The position numbers and the translations under genes are program-made. The notes beneath the pieces are model-generated. The model was not told where the DNA came from, ran no database searches, and saw nothing but the letters and a program-made list of their open reading frames with translations. Positions 42,358-50,936 of a stretch of 64,000 bases of DNA are shown piece by piece. The stretch's first letter is position 1, and each line of letters begins with the position of its first letter. This stretch comes from Bacteroidia bacterium (GTDB lineage: Bacteria > Bacteroidota > Bacteroidia > J057), in the NCBI GenBank assembly GCA_022760475.1, contig JALEFZ010000045.1:62001-126000 (forward strand). Reading direction: 5' to 3'.

Positions 42358-43311
42358 TTAATCTTCAATGGAAAGAATGGATTGCCTTTTTCGGTTGAGG
42401 TGCAATTCGACCACATCGGGTCTGGAATAATGACCTGAAGGGTCAAAATTTTGACGTTCTTTTCTAACCATTCTGTAATCAAGCTCTGCTAGGAAAACAT
42501 CCTCCTTTTCAGCTTGGGGCTCAATGATCCATTTGCCATCTGGCCCTGCGATACAAGAGCCACCATTTGCCATCCAGTCTGGAGCTTTGGATGACCACAG
42601 TTCATGCTGGGGCATATGGTTGGGGATATCAGATTTTCGCATGATGCCGCAGACAGAAAGTACAAATGATCGACTTTCTTCAGCAATGAATCTTGTAATT
42701 CCTTCTGTATTTCGAATGTTACCAGGCCAAACGGCTACGTGAAGGTTTTCTCCTTGACCATATAGACTAGCCCTGGGAAGTGGCATCCAGTTTTCCCAAC
42801 AATTCAAGCCTCCGACTGTGAATGGACCCAGGTCATGAACCCTCAATCCATGTCCATCACCAGTTGCCCAAACCAGCCTTTCCTCATAGGTTGGCATCAG
42901 CTTCCGGTGAACAGAGCCAATATTGCCCTTCTGATCAATGTAAACAAGGCTACAATACAGGCTGTGATTTCCCCTGCTGGCTGGGCGTTCCATTGTTCCA
43001 AGGTAAATGGCAATTTTTTTATCTGCTGCCAATTGGCAAAGACCGTCCAGGTCGCCACGATGAATTTGCACTCCTTCATGAAGGTAAGTGGCATAAATAT
43101 CCTTTTGAATTTCTGAATTGAAGCTCGCGCCATCAGTCCATTCTGTCCAAAAAGGATAGGCTGGGACCAAGGCCTCCCCAAAAACAGCTAATTCTGCGCC
43201 TTGCCTTGCTGCCTTTTCCACATAAGTGGAAACCTTCTCAAGGGTGGCTTTTTTGTCCAAGAATACTGACGCCATTTGGCAAAGGGCAACTTTTAGGGTC
43301 TCTTTCTTCAT
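42358..43311 (-). CDS. Nitrilase-family carbon-nitrogen hydrolase
   Basis: A 317-residue enzyme with the catalytic triad E46 (FGEALVPAYP), K137 (HRKLMPTYEE) and C171 (GGLNCWENWMPL). The CWEN context and HRKLMPTYEERLVW are typical of true nitrilases (branch 1) rather than amidases, so the probable reaction is nitrile to carboxylic acid plus ammonia, or the related cyanide-type substrates. It is monocistronic and convergent to the hybrid kinase gene. Substrate specificity cannot be read from sequence. Confidence 0.93.
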   Translation of the reverse strand: MKKETLKVALCQMASVFLDKKATLEKVSTYVEKAARQGAELAVFGEALVPAYPFWTEWTDGASFNSEIQKDIYATYLHEGVQIHRGDLDGLCQLAADKKIAIYLGTMERPASRGNHSLYCSLVYIDQKGNIGSVHRKLMPTYEERLVWATGDGHGLRVHDLGPFTVGGLNCWENWMPLPRASLYGQGENLHVAVWPGNIRNTEGITRFIAEESRSFVLSVCGIMRKSDIPNHMPQHELWSSKAPDWMANGGSCIAGPDGKWIIEPQAEKEDVFLAELDYRMVRKERQNFDPSGHYSRPDVVELHLNRKRQSILSIED

Positions 43312-43409
43312 TTTTTTATGGATAGGCTATCAAAATCCTGAAAAAATTACGGGTTTTAATCCATTTCCTAACTCTCAGGTTTTAAATTGAGTAATCTTAA
43401 TCCAAAATC

Positions 43410-45476
43410 ATGAAAAAGTTTGTCCTCATCCTGCTACTTTCAGGTATCCAGTATTCATTTTGTCAAATTAATCCTGCAAACATACAAATTGCCAGGGATA
43501 GCTTTGGAACGCCGCATATCTTTGCTCCTACAGATGCCGAGGTGGCATATGGATTTGCTTGGGCTACAGCCGAGGACGACTTTGAGACAATGCAAATGCA
43601 ATTGTTGGCGGTCAGGGGGCTCATGGGCCAAGTAAATGGGAAACAAGGAGCCTTTTTTGATGTGGCTGTCCACATTCTGGATCCCCATACCATTGTAGAA
43701 GAACGCTTCGAGCATGACATTTCGGAGAGTTACAAGAAGATATTGAAAGGCTATGCCGCTGGAGCTAATGCATTTGCACAAAAGTACCCCAAGAGAGTTC
43801 TGCATAAGGATCTTTTCCCAATAAATGAGAAAGATGTCATTAAGGGCTACATAGTAGGTATGGCGCTCCTGTCAGGGGTGGATAAATCGTTGACGACCAT
43901 TCTAAATGAAGAGGTGGCTGCCTTCAAAGAGGCCGAAAGCAGGGGCTCCAATGCCTTTGCCCTTAGTAGCAAGAAAACAGCGGATGGCCATACCTTTCTG
44001 GCCATCAACTCTCACCAACCCCTGGAAGGGCTAAACTCCTGGTATGAAGCCCATCTTTGTAGTGAAGAGGGATGGAACATCCTTGGAGCAACTTTTGCAG
44101 GTGGCGCTAGCATCTTCGTGGGTACCAATGAAAACCTTGGTTGGGGGCATACTGTGAATCATCCAGACCTGGCGGATATCTACGAATTGAACATGAATCC
44201 AGAAAATAAAATGGAATACCGTTTTGATGGCGAATGGCTAACACTGGAGCCATACCATACCAAGGCGAGGATTAAATTATTGGGATTTCTTCCAATTGCT
44301 CTGAAACAAAAATTTTATAAAAGTAAGTATGGAGTTACCATGAGGACGGATGAAGGTGTTTTTGCCCTGCGCTTCCCTGCGAATTTTACCGTAAAAGCTG
44401 CTGAACAATGGTACAACATGAACAAAGCCACCAATCTTGAGGAGTTCAAAGAGGCCCTTTCTATGCAGGGGATCATCTCTACCAATGTTGTCTATGCAGA
44501 TAAGGAGGATAACATATACTACATTTCAAATGGTTATTTCCCAATTAGGAATAAGGCTTACAATTGGAAATCTGTTCTTCCAGGAGATACCTCGGCTACC
44601 TTATGGTCTAGATTTTATCCATATGACAGTTGTGTGCAGGTTCAAAACCCGGCTTCAGGCTTTGTATATAATTGTAACAATACGCCCTTTGTTTCTACTG
44701 GAGAAAAGGACAATCCGGACTTCGAAGCTGTGCCCCTGACCATGGGGTACCAGAAGCCTGATCAATTGACCAACCGAGCTGTAAGACTGGAAAAGCTGCT
44801 TACTGAGAAGGAAAAGATTTCATGGAAGGAATTTGTGGAGATTAAGTACGATCAAAGCTATGCCATTCCACCCGTATCCTACCCCAAATTGGTTCCATTG
44901 TTCACCATTGATCCTGAAAAATATCCCCAAGTCTCCGAGAACCTACATTTCCTCCAAACCTGGGATGGAGAAGCGGATCTGGAAAGTACGGAAGCATCTC
45001 TCTTTATTTTAACAGTATACAGGCTCAATAAAATTCTAAAGGGAAAAAATAGCCTTCGTGAAGGGAAGGAATTGACAGAGGCCAAGTTGATCGAAGCATT
45101 CGAATGGGCTCAAGATCACCTCATTAAGAATTTTGGCAGCAGCAAGGTTAAGCTGGGAGATTTGCAACAATTGAGCCGGGGCGACAAAAGAATTCCTTAT
45201 GCGGGAGGACCTGATGTATTGGCTGCAGTAGGCAGTCGATTCCGAAAGGATGGCACCCTAAAGCCTTATGCAGGAGACTCTTACATAGAGATGGTTCGCT
45301 TTACGGATGCAGGGCCAGAAATTTATAGCATCAATGCCTATGGTGCTTCTGCCGATCCTAAAAGTCCTCATTACGATGATCAAATGGATAATTTTGTTAG
45401 TCAAAAACTACGTAGGATGACCCTGGATAAGGAAAGTGTATTGAAGGCTGCTGTAAAAGTTTATTCTCCTGACTAA
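43410..45476 (+). CDS. Penicillin acylase family protein (S45 Ntn hydrolase)
   Basis: A 688-residue precursor with signal peptide MKKFVLILLLSGIQYSFCQ. The Ntn nucleophile is S180 in ESRGSNAFALSS, where autocatalytic cleavage after Gly would release the beta-chain. Family motifs are IARDSFGTPHIFA, NSHQPLEGLNSWYEAHL, GWGHTVNHPDLADIY and YNCNNTPF. Family members hydrolyse acyl-amides such as penicillins or acyl-homoserine lactones, so quorum quenching or cell-wall-related amide cleavage are possibilities. The stop codon TAA (45474-45476) lies within the left end of repeat copy B. Confidence 0.92.
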   Translation: MKKFVLILLLSGIQYSFCQINPANIQIARDSFGTPHIFAPTDAEVAYGFAWATAEDDFETMQMQLLAVRGLMGQVNGKQGAFFDVAVHILDPHTIVEERFEHDISESYKKILKGYAAGANAFAQKYPKRVLHKDLFPINEKDVIKGYIVGMALLSGVDKSLTTILNEEVAAFKEAESRGSNAFALSSKKTADGHTFLAINSHQPLEGLNSWYEAHLCSEEGWNILGATFAGGASIFVGTNENLGWGHTVNHPDLADIYELNMNPENKMEYRFDGEWLTLEPYHTKARIKLLGFLPIALKQKFYKSKYGVTMRTDEGVFALRFPANFTVKAAEQWYNMNKATNLEEFKEALSMQGIISTNVVYADKEDNIYYISNGYFPIRNKAYNWKSVLPGDTSATLWSRFYPYDSCVQVQNPASGFVYNCNNTPFVSTGEKDNPDFEAVPLTMGYQKPDQLTNRAVRLEKLLTEKEKISWKEFVEIKYDQSYAIPPVSYPKLVPLFTIDPEKYPQVSENLHFLQTWDGEADLESTEASLFILTVYRLNKILKGKNSLREGKELTEAKLIEAFEWAQDHLIKNFGSSKVKLGDLQQLSRGDKRIPYAGGPDVLAAVGSRFRKDGTLKPYAGDSYIEMVRFTDAGPEIYSINAYGASADPKSPHYDDQMDNFVSQKLRRMTLDKESVLKAAVKVYSPD

Positions 45477-45720
45477 CTCAAGGTCCCATTTGTGCTACAT
45501 GCTTTTATTTGTTAAAGAAAAGGTTGTCATCACCAGACAAGCTAGGGTATCAGTCCGTGGACCCAGGTTGTTATTTCGAACTTATGCGAGAAATCTACTA
45601 ACCGTACGGCATAGATCTACCACTAAGGTTCGAGAGGACATGTTCCATACGAAGCGGCAGCTGGACTTGGATCGAAATGGCATTTACCCTTTGAGTGCGT
45701 TAAACAGGAAACCTGGATTA
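45474..45720. repeat. MITE-like dispersed repeat, copy B (decayed terminal repeats)
   Basis: This is the second copy of the element at 2893-3149. The core 45488-45698 aligns with 2911-3122 in the same orientation and with similar length (211 against 212 bp). Its ends, TAACTCAAGGTCCC on the left and GGAAACCTGGATTA on the right, are still partly complementary and correspond to the perfect TIRs of copy A. The left end overlaps the stop codon of the penicillin acylase gene. An 82-codon frame through it is not considered a gene. Confidence 0.75.
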
Positions 45721-45787
45721 AATAATAATTTAAGGTGATAAGGAAGAGAGGATTAACGACAGAATAACTGAATCAAATATTAGAAAA

Positions 45788-46168
45788 ATGAAAAACATTA
45801 TCCTGTCAATCCTTATTCTTCTTGGTCTTTCGTTTCACCATGCCTATGCAGGTCAGGCAGCTCCCCTGATGCATAATCATGGCATAAAGGAATTCCAGGG
45901 AAATGCACCTCTTAAAGCTGAAAAGAAAAAAGGCTTTAAGCCATTCAATAAAATCAAAAAGGGAATCCAAAAAGCCAGGAAATCAGTTTTCTTTTCAAGG
46001 TTAAGTGTAATCTGTAGTGGACTTTCCATCCTTTCCAGTTTAACCATGACCACGATTGAAGCATTGATCCTTTTTGGGGGAGGGTTTTTAGTACTGGCAA
46101 TGATATTTTTTGGAATCGCGGTTTACTACTTCATTAAAGAGAAAAAAGAAGGCGTTTACAGTCCCTAA
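45788..46168 (+). CDS. Small secreted or membrane protein, unknown function
   Basis: A 126-residue protein with signal peptide MKNIILSILILLGLSFHHAYA. A lysine-rich stretch (about 43-66: AEKKKGFKPFNKIKKGIQKA) is followed by two membrane helices (about 70-88 and 92-114), leaving a short basic tail. It resembles short Bacteroidota proteins with a signal peptide plus C-terminal hairpin of unknown function. A bidirectional terminator follows. Confidence 0.65.
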   Translation: MKNIILSILILLGLSFHHAYAGQAAPLMHNHGIKEFQGNAPLKAEKKKGFKPFNKIKKGIQKARKSVFFSRLSVICSGLSILSSLTMTTIEALILFGGGFLVLAMIFFGIAVYYFIKEKKEGVYSP

Positions 46169-46170
46169 AT

Positions 46171-46203
46171 AAAAAGGGTGGCCGAAGGAAGGCCACCCTT
46201 TTT
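46171..46203. terminator. Bidirectional intrinsic terminator
   Basis: AAAAAGGGTGGCC (46171-46183) and GGCCACCCTTTTT (46191-46203) pair perfectly over 13 bases. It serves both the plus-strand gene ending at 46168 and the minus-strand acyl-CoA synthetase gene ending at 46224. Confidence 0.9.
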
Positions 46204-46223
46204 CAATTGATTTTTGGGATTAT

Positions 46224-47903
46224 TTATTGATAAACAACTCCTTTACCACCAGCGTACCAGTTTTCGTAATCCGATTCAAAGCGTTGATCAACTTCGTTTC
46301 TCTTGATTTTAAGGGTAGGGGTGAGGACACCATTTTCTACTGTCCAATCCTCCTTCATAACTACAATTTTTTGAAGAATCTCGTGGTGCTCAAGGGTAGC
46401 GTTTACATCCTTAAGTGTTTCTGCAAGGCTCTCCTTCACTTCCTCCTGCTCTTTTTCTCCTGCAGCTTCAGAAAGAACCACCAGGGCTATGGGCTGAGGA
46501 ATTCCATTTCCAACCACACAAACCTGCTCAATGAATGGATTGGCAGATAGTTTTTGTTCGATTGGGTTAGGTGCGACATACTTCGCTTTGGATGTCTTAA
46601 ACAAGTCCTTAACCCTTCCGGTAATTTTAACATAACCTTCGGAGTCAATCACACCCTTATCTCCTGTATGTAGCCAACCGTCTTTGAGGGTATCTGCAGT
46701 TTTCTCGGGCATCTTATAATAGCCTTTCATATTGGCTGGAGATTTTACACAGATTTCGCCATCCTCTGTAAGTTTCATCTCCACTCCAAGCATTACCTTC
46801 CCTACGGTTCCAAACTTACAATTTCCAGGTCTGTTTGCGTGAGAAAGTGCAGAATTTTCGGTCATTCCGTATACATCAAAGATCTGAATGCCCAATTTCT
46901 TATACCACTCGAGCATAGATACCGGCATGGGAGCTGCACCTGTGAGGGTAACTCTTGCTGCATCAAGACCTAGGGCCTCTTTGATTTTCTTCTTGATGAC
47001 ATTCCCTAGTATTGGAAGAGAGGTCAACAGCTTCAACCTGCTTGGTGGAAACTTGGCAAGGACACCCATTTGGAACTTGGTCCAGATTCTTGGTACCGCG
47101 AGGAAAATGGTTGGTCGAGCATACTTTAAGTTGTCGGCAAAGGTATCCAAGGATTCAGCGAAGTGAATGGAAGATCCTCCAATAAGTACTCCCTGTGTGA
47201 TCAACATTCTCTCAGCAATATGTGAAAGAGGAAGGTAGGAGAAAAATCTATCATTTTCATTCAGGTCGAAAATCAAATCAAACTGGGCAATAGAAAAGGA
47301 TAGTGAAGAAGCGCCGATTACCACACCTTTAGGCTTCCCAGTAGTACCAGAGGTGTATATAATGGTTTGATCTCCATTGATATCTCCCTTTGGGCTTTCT
47401 TCCAGTGGAGCCTGTGTTTCACATATAGATTCCCAGGTTTTGTAGTCAGCATCCAGGCCATAACCACCCATTTTAATGGTAGCAAGATTTTCTGGTACCC
47501 CATTTCTCATTTCCTGCCAATCGGAATCTAGCATTTTGCCTACAAGTAGGGCTTCCGATTCACTGTGATCAAGCACATATGAAACAGTACCCCTATTGGT
47601 GTTAGGATAGAGAGGGACGTTGATACATCCTGCCATATTGATGGCCAGGTCGGCCATAATCCAGTGGGCACAGTTCCTGGAAAGAAGGGCAATTTTAGCT
47701 CCTGGGCTAAAGTTTTCCTTCAAATAAGCAGCCATTTTTCGGATTTCCTGCCCTGCCTGCTTATAAGTCCAGGTATACCATTGTCCAGCGATTGGTTGGT
47801 GAAGAAATACCTTATCAGCAAGTTTAGACTCGCATCGATAAAACTTCTCCAAACTGGTGGTCAAGGTATCAACAGTCTCCTTGGTTTTTGTGAGTGTAGC
47901 CAT
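46224..47903 (-). CDS. Long-chain fatty-acid-CoA ligase (AMP-binding)
   Basis: A 559-residue adenylate-forming enzyme. The P-loop is YTSGTTGKPKG (183-193). DVYGMTENSAL, DGWLHTGDKGVIDSEGYVKITGR in two motifs, and KTSKAKYVAPNPIEQKL (acyl-CoA synthetase C-terminal motif) are present. There is no signal peptide or membrane segment. It activates long-chain fatty acids to acyl-CoA for beta-oxidation or lipid synthesis. It is divergent from glnS, with a 349-bp gap between them. Confidence 0.92.
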   Translation of the reverse strand: MATLTKTKETVDTLTTSLEKFYRCESKLADKVFLHQPIAGQWYTWTYKQAGQEIRKMAAYLKENFSPGAKIALLSRNCAHWIMADLAINMAGCINVPLYPNTNRGTVSYVLDHSESEALLVGKMLDSDWQEMRNGVPENLATIKMGGYGLDADYKTWESICETQAPLEESPKGDINGDQTIIYTSGTTGKPKGVVIGASSLSFSIAQFDLIFDLNENDRFFSYLPLSHIAERMLITQGVLIGGSSIHFAESLDTFADNLKYARPTIFLAVPRIWTKFQMGVLAKFPPSRLKLLTSLPILGNVIKKKIKEALGLDAARVTLTGAAPMPVSMLEWYKKLGIQIFDVYGMTENSALSHANRPGNCKFGTVGKVMLGVEMKLTEDGEICVKSPANMKGYYKMPEKTADTLKDGWLHTGDKGVIDSEGYVKITGRVKDLFKTSKAKYVAPNPIEQKLSANPFIEQVCVVGNGIPQPIALVVLSEAAGEKEQEEVKESLAETLKDVNATLEHHEILQKIVVMKEDWTVENGVLTPTLKIKRNEVDQRFESDYENWYAGGKGVVYQ

Positions 47904-48213
47904 AGCAATCGAAATAATTTTTTCTATCTCAAAAGTCCAATTGGTCTCATAACGATCAGTCCTAAATCCAAGACACAGATTGGATATGTTTCTTAATTAT
48001 TAAATCTAATTAATATTATCCTGATCGGCAAAAGGAAGGCCTATTAGTTGAAAACATTGCCACGATTTACTTCTAGAATTATGATTTTTAAATTAAATCC
48101 CTTTTCTGCTAGTCATGATTGGGATCTTTCCTCAATTTGGCCAACCTAAATGTCAAAAAAATCGTTTTCAAGCATTGGGCAAGAATAAGGCTTTCTTGTA
48201 TCTTGAACCCAAA

Positions 48214-48247
48214 ATTAGCAAGGTATTATTATTAGCAAGGTATTATT
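48214..48247. repeat. Perfect 17-bp tandem duplication before glnS
   Basis: ATTAGCAAGGTATTATT occurs twice in direct succession (48214-48230 and 48231-48247), ending 5 bases before the glnS ATG. It lies in the probable 5'-UTR. The rest of the 349-bp gap shows no gene. Confidence 0.7.
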
Positions 48248-48252
48248 CAATT

Positions 48253-49944
48253 ATGAGTACAAAGGAAACAACAGCTTCGAAGAACTTCATCGAACACATT
48301 GTCGAGGAAGACCTACGAAATGCCGGGGATGGGTATACCGTCTATACCAGGTTCCCGCCCGAGCCGAATGGCTACCTGCACATCGGGCATGCCAAATCCA
48401 TCGTCCTGAATTTTACCCTTGCTCAACAATTTGGTGGAAAGACTAATCTTCGATTTGATGACACCAACCCTACAAAGGAAAGTACAGAGTTTGTAGAAGC
48501 CATTGAAAGAGACATCAAATGGCTAGGCTTTGACTGGGAAGGCGAGGTGAGATATGCATCCGATTATTATAAACAGCTTTATGACTGGGCAGTAGAACTG
48601 ATAAAAAAGGGGAAGGCTTATGTCGATGATAGTTCTGTAGAAGAAATGCGTGAGATGCGCGGGGTTCCTACCTCTCCAGGACAGGAAAGTCCATACCGTA
48701 GCCGCAGCGTAGAGGAAAATCTGGACTTATTAGAGAAGATGAAAGATGGTGAGTTTGATGAGGGCTCAAGGGTTTTGAGGGCAAAAATAGATATGGCTTC
48801 GCCCAATATGCACATGAGAGATCCGATCATGTACCGCATCCTCAAGACTCCACACCATCGTACTGGCACAAACTGGAACATCTACCCAATGTACGACTGG
48901 GCGCATGGGCAAAGCGATGCATTGGAAGGAATTACCCACTCCATCTGTACACTTGAGTTTGAAGTTCATAGACCGCTCTATAACTGGTTCCTGGATCAAT
49001 TGAGTGATTTTAAGCCCAGACCACAGCAAATCGAATTTGCCAGACTGAACCTTAGCTATACCATTACCTCTAAAAGTAAACTAAGTAGACTTGTAGAGGA
49101 AAACTTTGTAAGCGGCTGGGATGATCCCCGAATGCCAACTATTTCAGGGATGAGGCGTAGAGGCTACACCGCTCTAGCCATCAAGAATTTCGCGACAGGT
49201 GTAGGTATTGCACGTAGGGAAAATGTCATTGACCTCAGCCTTCTGGAATTCTATGTTCGTGAAGATCTGAATAAGGTGGCCTCAAGGGTAATGGGAGTAT
49301 TGAATCCAGTTAAATTGATCATTACCAACTACCCCGAAGATCAGGTGGAAGAAATGGAGATCGAAAACAATCCTGAAGATCCCAATGGAGGCGTCCGTAA
49401 GGTGCCTTTCTCTCGTGAGCTTTGGATTGAAAGAGATGATTTTAAGGAGAATCCCCCTTCTCCCAAAAAATGGTATCGCCTTGGTCCTGAAAGAAAGGCC
49501 AGACTCAAAGGTGCATACATCATTGAGGGGACCGGGTTTAAAAAGAATGAAGAAACAGGGGAGATTGAGGAAATTTACGCAACCTATTTCCCTGAATCCA
49601 GATCAGGTAACGACACATCTGGGATCAAAGTCAAAGGGACCATGCACTGGGTATCTGCCCAACATGCCCTAAAGGTAGAGGTCAGGCAGTACGACAGGTT
49701 GTTTTTGGACCCTGATCCGGCAGGACATAAAGAAAAGGATTACCTCGAATTCCTAAATCCTGAATCCTTAAAAATCATTGAAGAGGCCTATGTGGAGCCT
49801 AGCCTCAAAGAGGCCAGTTCAGAAGATCACTTCCAGTTTATTCGTAAAGGATATTACATAAAGGACGAAGAAGCTTCCGCTGACAAGCTGGTTTTCAACC
49901 AGACGGTAACCCTTCGTGACAACTGGGCCAAGAAGAATTCTTAG
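48253..49944 (+). CDS. glnS: Glutaminyl-tRNA synthetase
   Basis: The ATG at 48253 gives 563 residues (MSTKETTASKNFIEHIVEEDL); an upstream frame from 48115 adds unlikely residues. Class I motifs are HIGH at 43-46 in NGYLHIGHAKSI, preceded by RFPPEPNG, and the KMSKS variant TSKSKLSRLV. The C-terminal anticodon-binding barrel contains SRELWIERDDF and LRNAYII-type strands (ARLKGAYIIEGTGF). It charges tRNA-Gln directly, so this organism need not use the Glu-tRNA amidotransferase route for Gln. It ends at a perfect 10-bp terminator. Confidence 0.96.
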   Translation: MSTKETTASKNFIEHIVEEDLRNAGDGYTVYTRFPPEPNGYLHIGHAKSIVLNFTLAQQFGGKTNLRFDDTNPTKESTEFVEAIERDIKWLGFDWEGEVRYASDYYKQLYDWAVELIKKGKAYVDDSSVEEMREMRGVPTSPGQESPYRSRSVEENLDLLEKMKDGEFDEGSRVLRAKIDMASPNMHMRDPIMYRILKTPHHRTGTNWNIYPMYDWAHGQSDALEGITHSICTLEFEVHRPLYNWFLDQLSDFKPRPQQIEFARLNLSYTITSKSKLSRLVEENFVSGWDDPRMPTISGMRRRGYTALAIKNFATGVGIARRENVIDLSLLEFYVREDLNKVASRVMGVLNPVKLIITNYPEDQVEEMEIENNPEDPNGGVRKVPFSRELWIERDDFKENPPSPKKWYRLGPERKARLKGAYIIEGTGFKKNEETGEIEEIYATYFPESRSGNDTSGIKVKGTMHWVSAQHALKVEVRQYDRLFLDPDPAGHKEKDYLEFLNPESLKIIEEAYVEPSLKEASSEDHFQFIRKGYYIKDEEASADKLVFNQTVTLRDNWAKKNS

Positions 49945-49950
49945 AGGCGG

Positions 49951-49976
49951 AAGGAAGAAAAACTTTCTTCCTTTTG
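49951..49976 (+). terminator. Intrinsic terminator of glnS
   Basis: AAGGAAGAAA (49951-49960), loop AAC, TTTCTTCCTT (49964-49973) and further T form a perfect 10-bp stem. Confidence 0.75.
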
Positions 49977-49992
49977 CTCCCATATTTGCTAT

Positions 49993-50814
49993 TTGATTCT
50001 ATATCCATGCCATTTTACAGAAAGATCTTTTATAGAAAGAGTTCCACGACATAGCGATACCAGAAGAGGAGGTCCAGCCCCTCAAAGAGGTCGAGGTAGA
50101 GGTAGAGGTAGAGGTCGAGGTAGAGGTCGAGGTAGAGGCCGAGGTAGAGGCCGAGGTAGAGGTAGGGCTCAAAGACCAGCTCGACCTCCTGCACATATGG
50201 GTTATGACTCATGGGATGAATTTCAGGAACAAACCAGGCCAATGGCCCGAGCCATTAGGGAGGCTGCATTCAGGGAACATCTTCGGGCTGCAGGACCGGA
50301 CGAACCCTTTGTCGAACCTGTTATTACCCTGGCAGGAAGTTCTGTAACAGGTCATAGGGGAGCAACTACAGGTCCAGAGGGAGATAGGCCTCCTCGACCT
50401 TTTGGTCCCAGGCAAGCAGGAGAAGCCAAAGGAAGTGATTATGACTGGAATGCAGCTCATGAGGCACTGGCTGAAAGGCATATGGGTAGATGGGATGACG
50501 CTAGAGAGAAGCCACGTATAGTCCATGATGATGAAAGTGATGAAAGTGTAAGGGATGTTGTGGATGGCCTTCGAAGGGCTGGAGGAGTACCCGGGGTAGA
50601 TCATAATGTGATGTTTAGTAGAGTTGCTGATGCAGCCCGTAGAAACCATGGGAGGCCTACATTACGGCGATCCAATACTCCTGAAGCCTTTCGCACACCA
50701 GAAGAAAGAGTAAGAAGGCAAGTTATGTTGGAGAGGGAGAGATCTCGTCGACAAGCACAAATAGAAAAAGAAAAAGGCGATGATGAGTGGAAAACTGTGG
50801 TCAGGCGGCGATAA
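49993..50814 (+). CDS. Arg-Gly-repeat (RG-box) basic protein, unknown function
   Basis: The frame is open for 273 codons from a TTG at 49993; no ATG occurs in frame before residue 69, so the true start is uncertain. Residues about 32-58 are 13 consecutive Arg-Gly pairs plus a final Arg, encoded by 81 bases of near-perfect hexanucleotide repeat (50086-50166). The rest is low-complexity and strongly charged (EEFQEQ-type acidic helices, DDESDESVRDVV, a final ERERSRRQAQIEKEKG and VVRRR), without signal peptide or membrane segment. RG/RGG boxes bind RNA in eukaryotes, but no bacterial family is recognised. An overlapping frame starts with ATG at 50007 but stops after 15 codons. Confidence 0.55.
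   Translation: MILYPCHFTERSFIERVPRHSDTRRGGPAPQRGRGRGRGRGRGRGRGRGRGRGRGRGRAQRPARPPAHMGYDSWDEFQEQTRPMARAIREAAFREHLRAAGPDEPFVEPVITLAGSSVTGHRGATTGPEGDRPPRPFGPRQAGEAKGSDYDWNAAHEALAERHMGRWDDAREKPRIVHDDESDESVRDVVDGLRRAGGVPGVDHNVMFSRVADAARRNHGRPTLRRSNTPEAFRTPEERVRRQVMLERERSRRQAQIEKEKGDDEWKTVVRRR
50086..50166 (+). repeat. Hexanucleotide repeat coding for (Arg-Gly)13
   Basis: Alternating AGA or CGA with GGT or GGC codons runs for 81 bases. The codons vary only at the first or third base, which suggests both expansion and later point changes. Length change by 6 bases keeps the reading frame. Confidence 0.85.
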
Positions 50815-50936
50815 GAGAGCGGACTTCCATCCAAACCTTGCTTTAAATTGAAAAATTTGTCTTTCTAGCCTTTATGATTGAGCATTTTTCACCATTAGGT
50901 CATTATTTATTAAATTTGAAGTCTCAATCAATTTAT

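Noticed and set aside
45490-45738. 82-codon frame through repeat copy B
   Set aside because: It lies wholly in a non-coding repeat, the matching region of copy A is not open in that frame, and the translation has no domain-like composition.
50007-50054. ATG frame MPFYRKIFYRKSSTT as the start of the RG protein
   Set aside because: This frame ends at a TAG after 15 codons and is not in the RG frame; a frameshift would be required and there is no evidence for it.
50086-50166. Possible CRISPR or satellite array
   Set aside because: The repeat unit is 6 bp without spacers and lies in an open coding frame.
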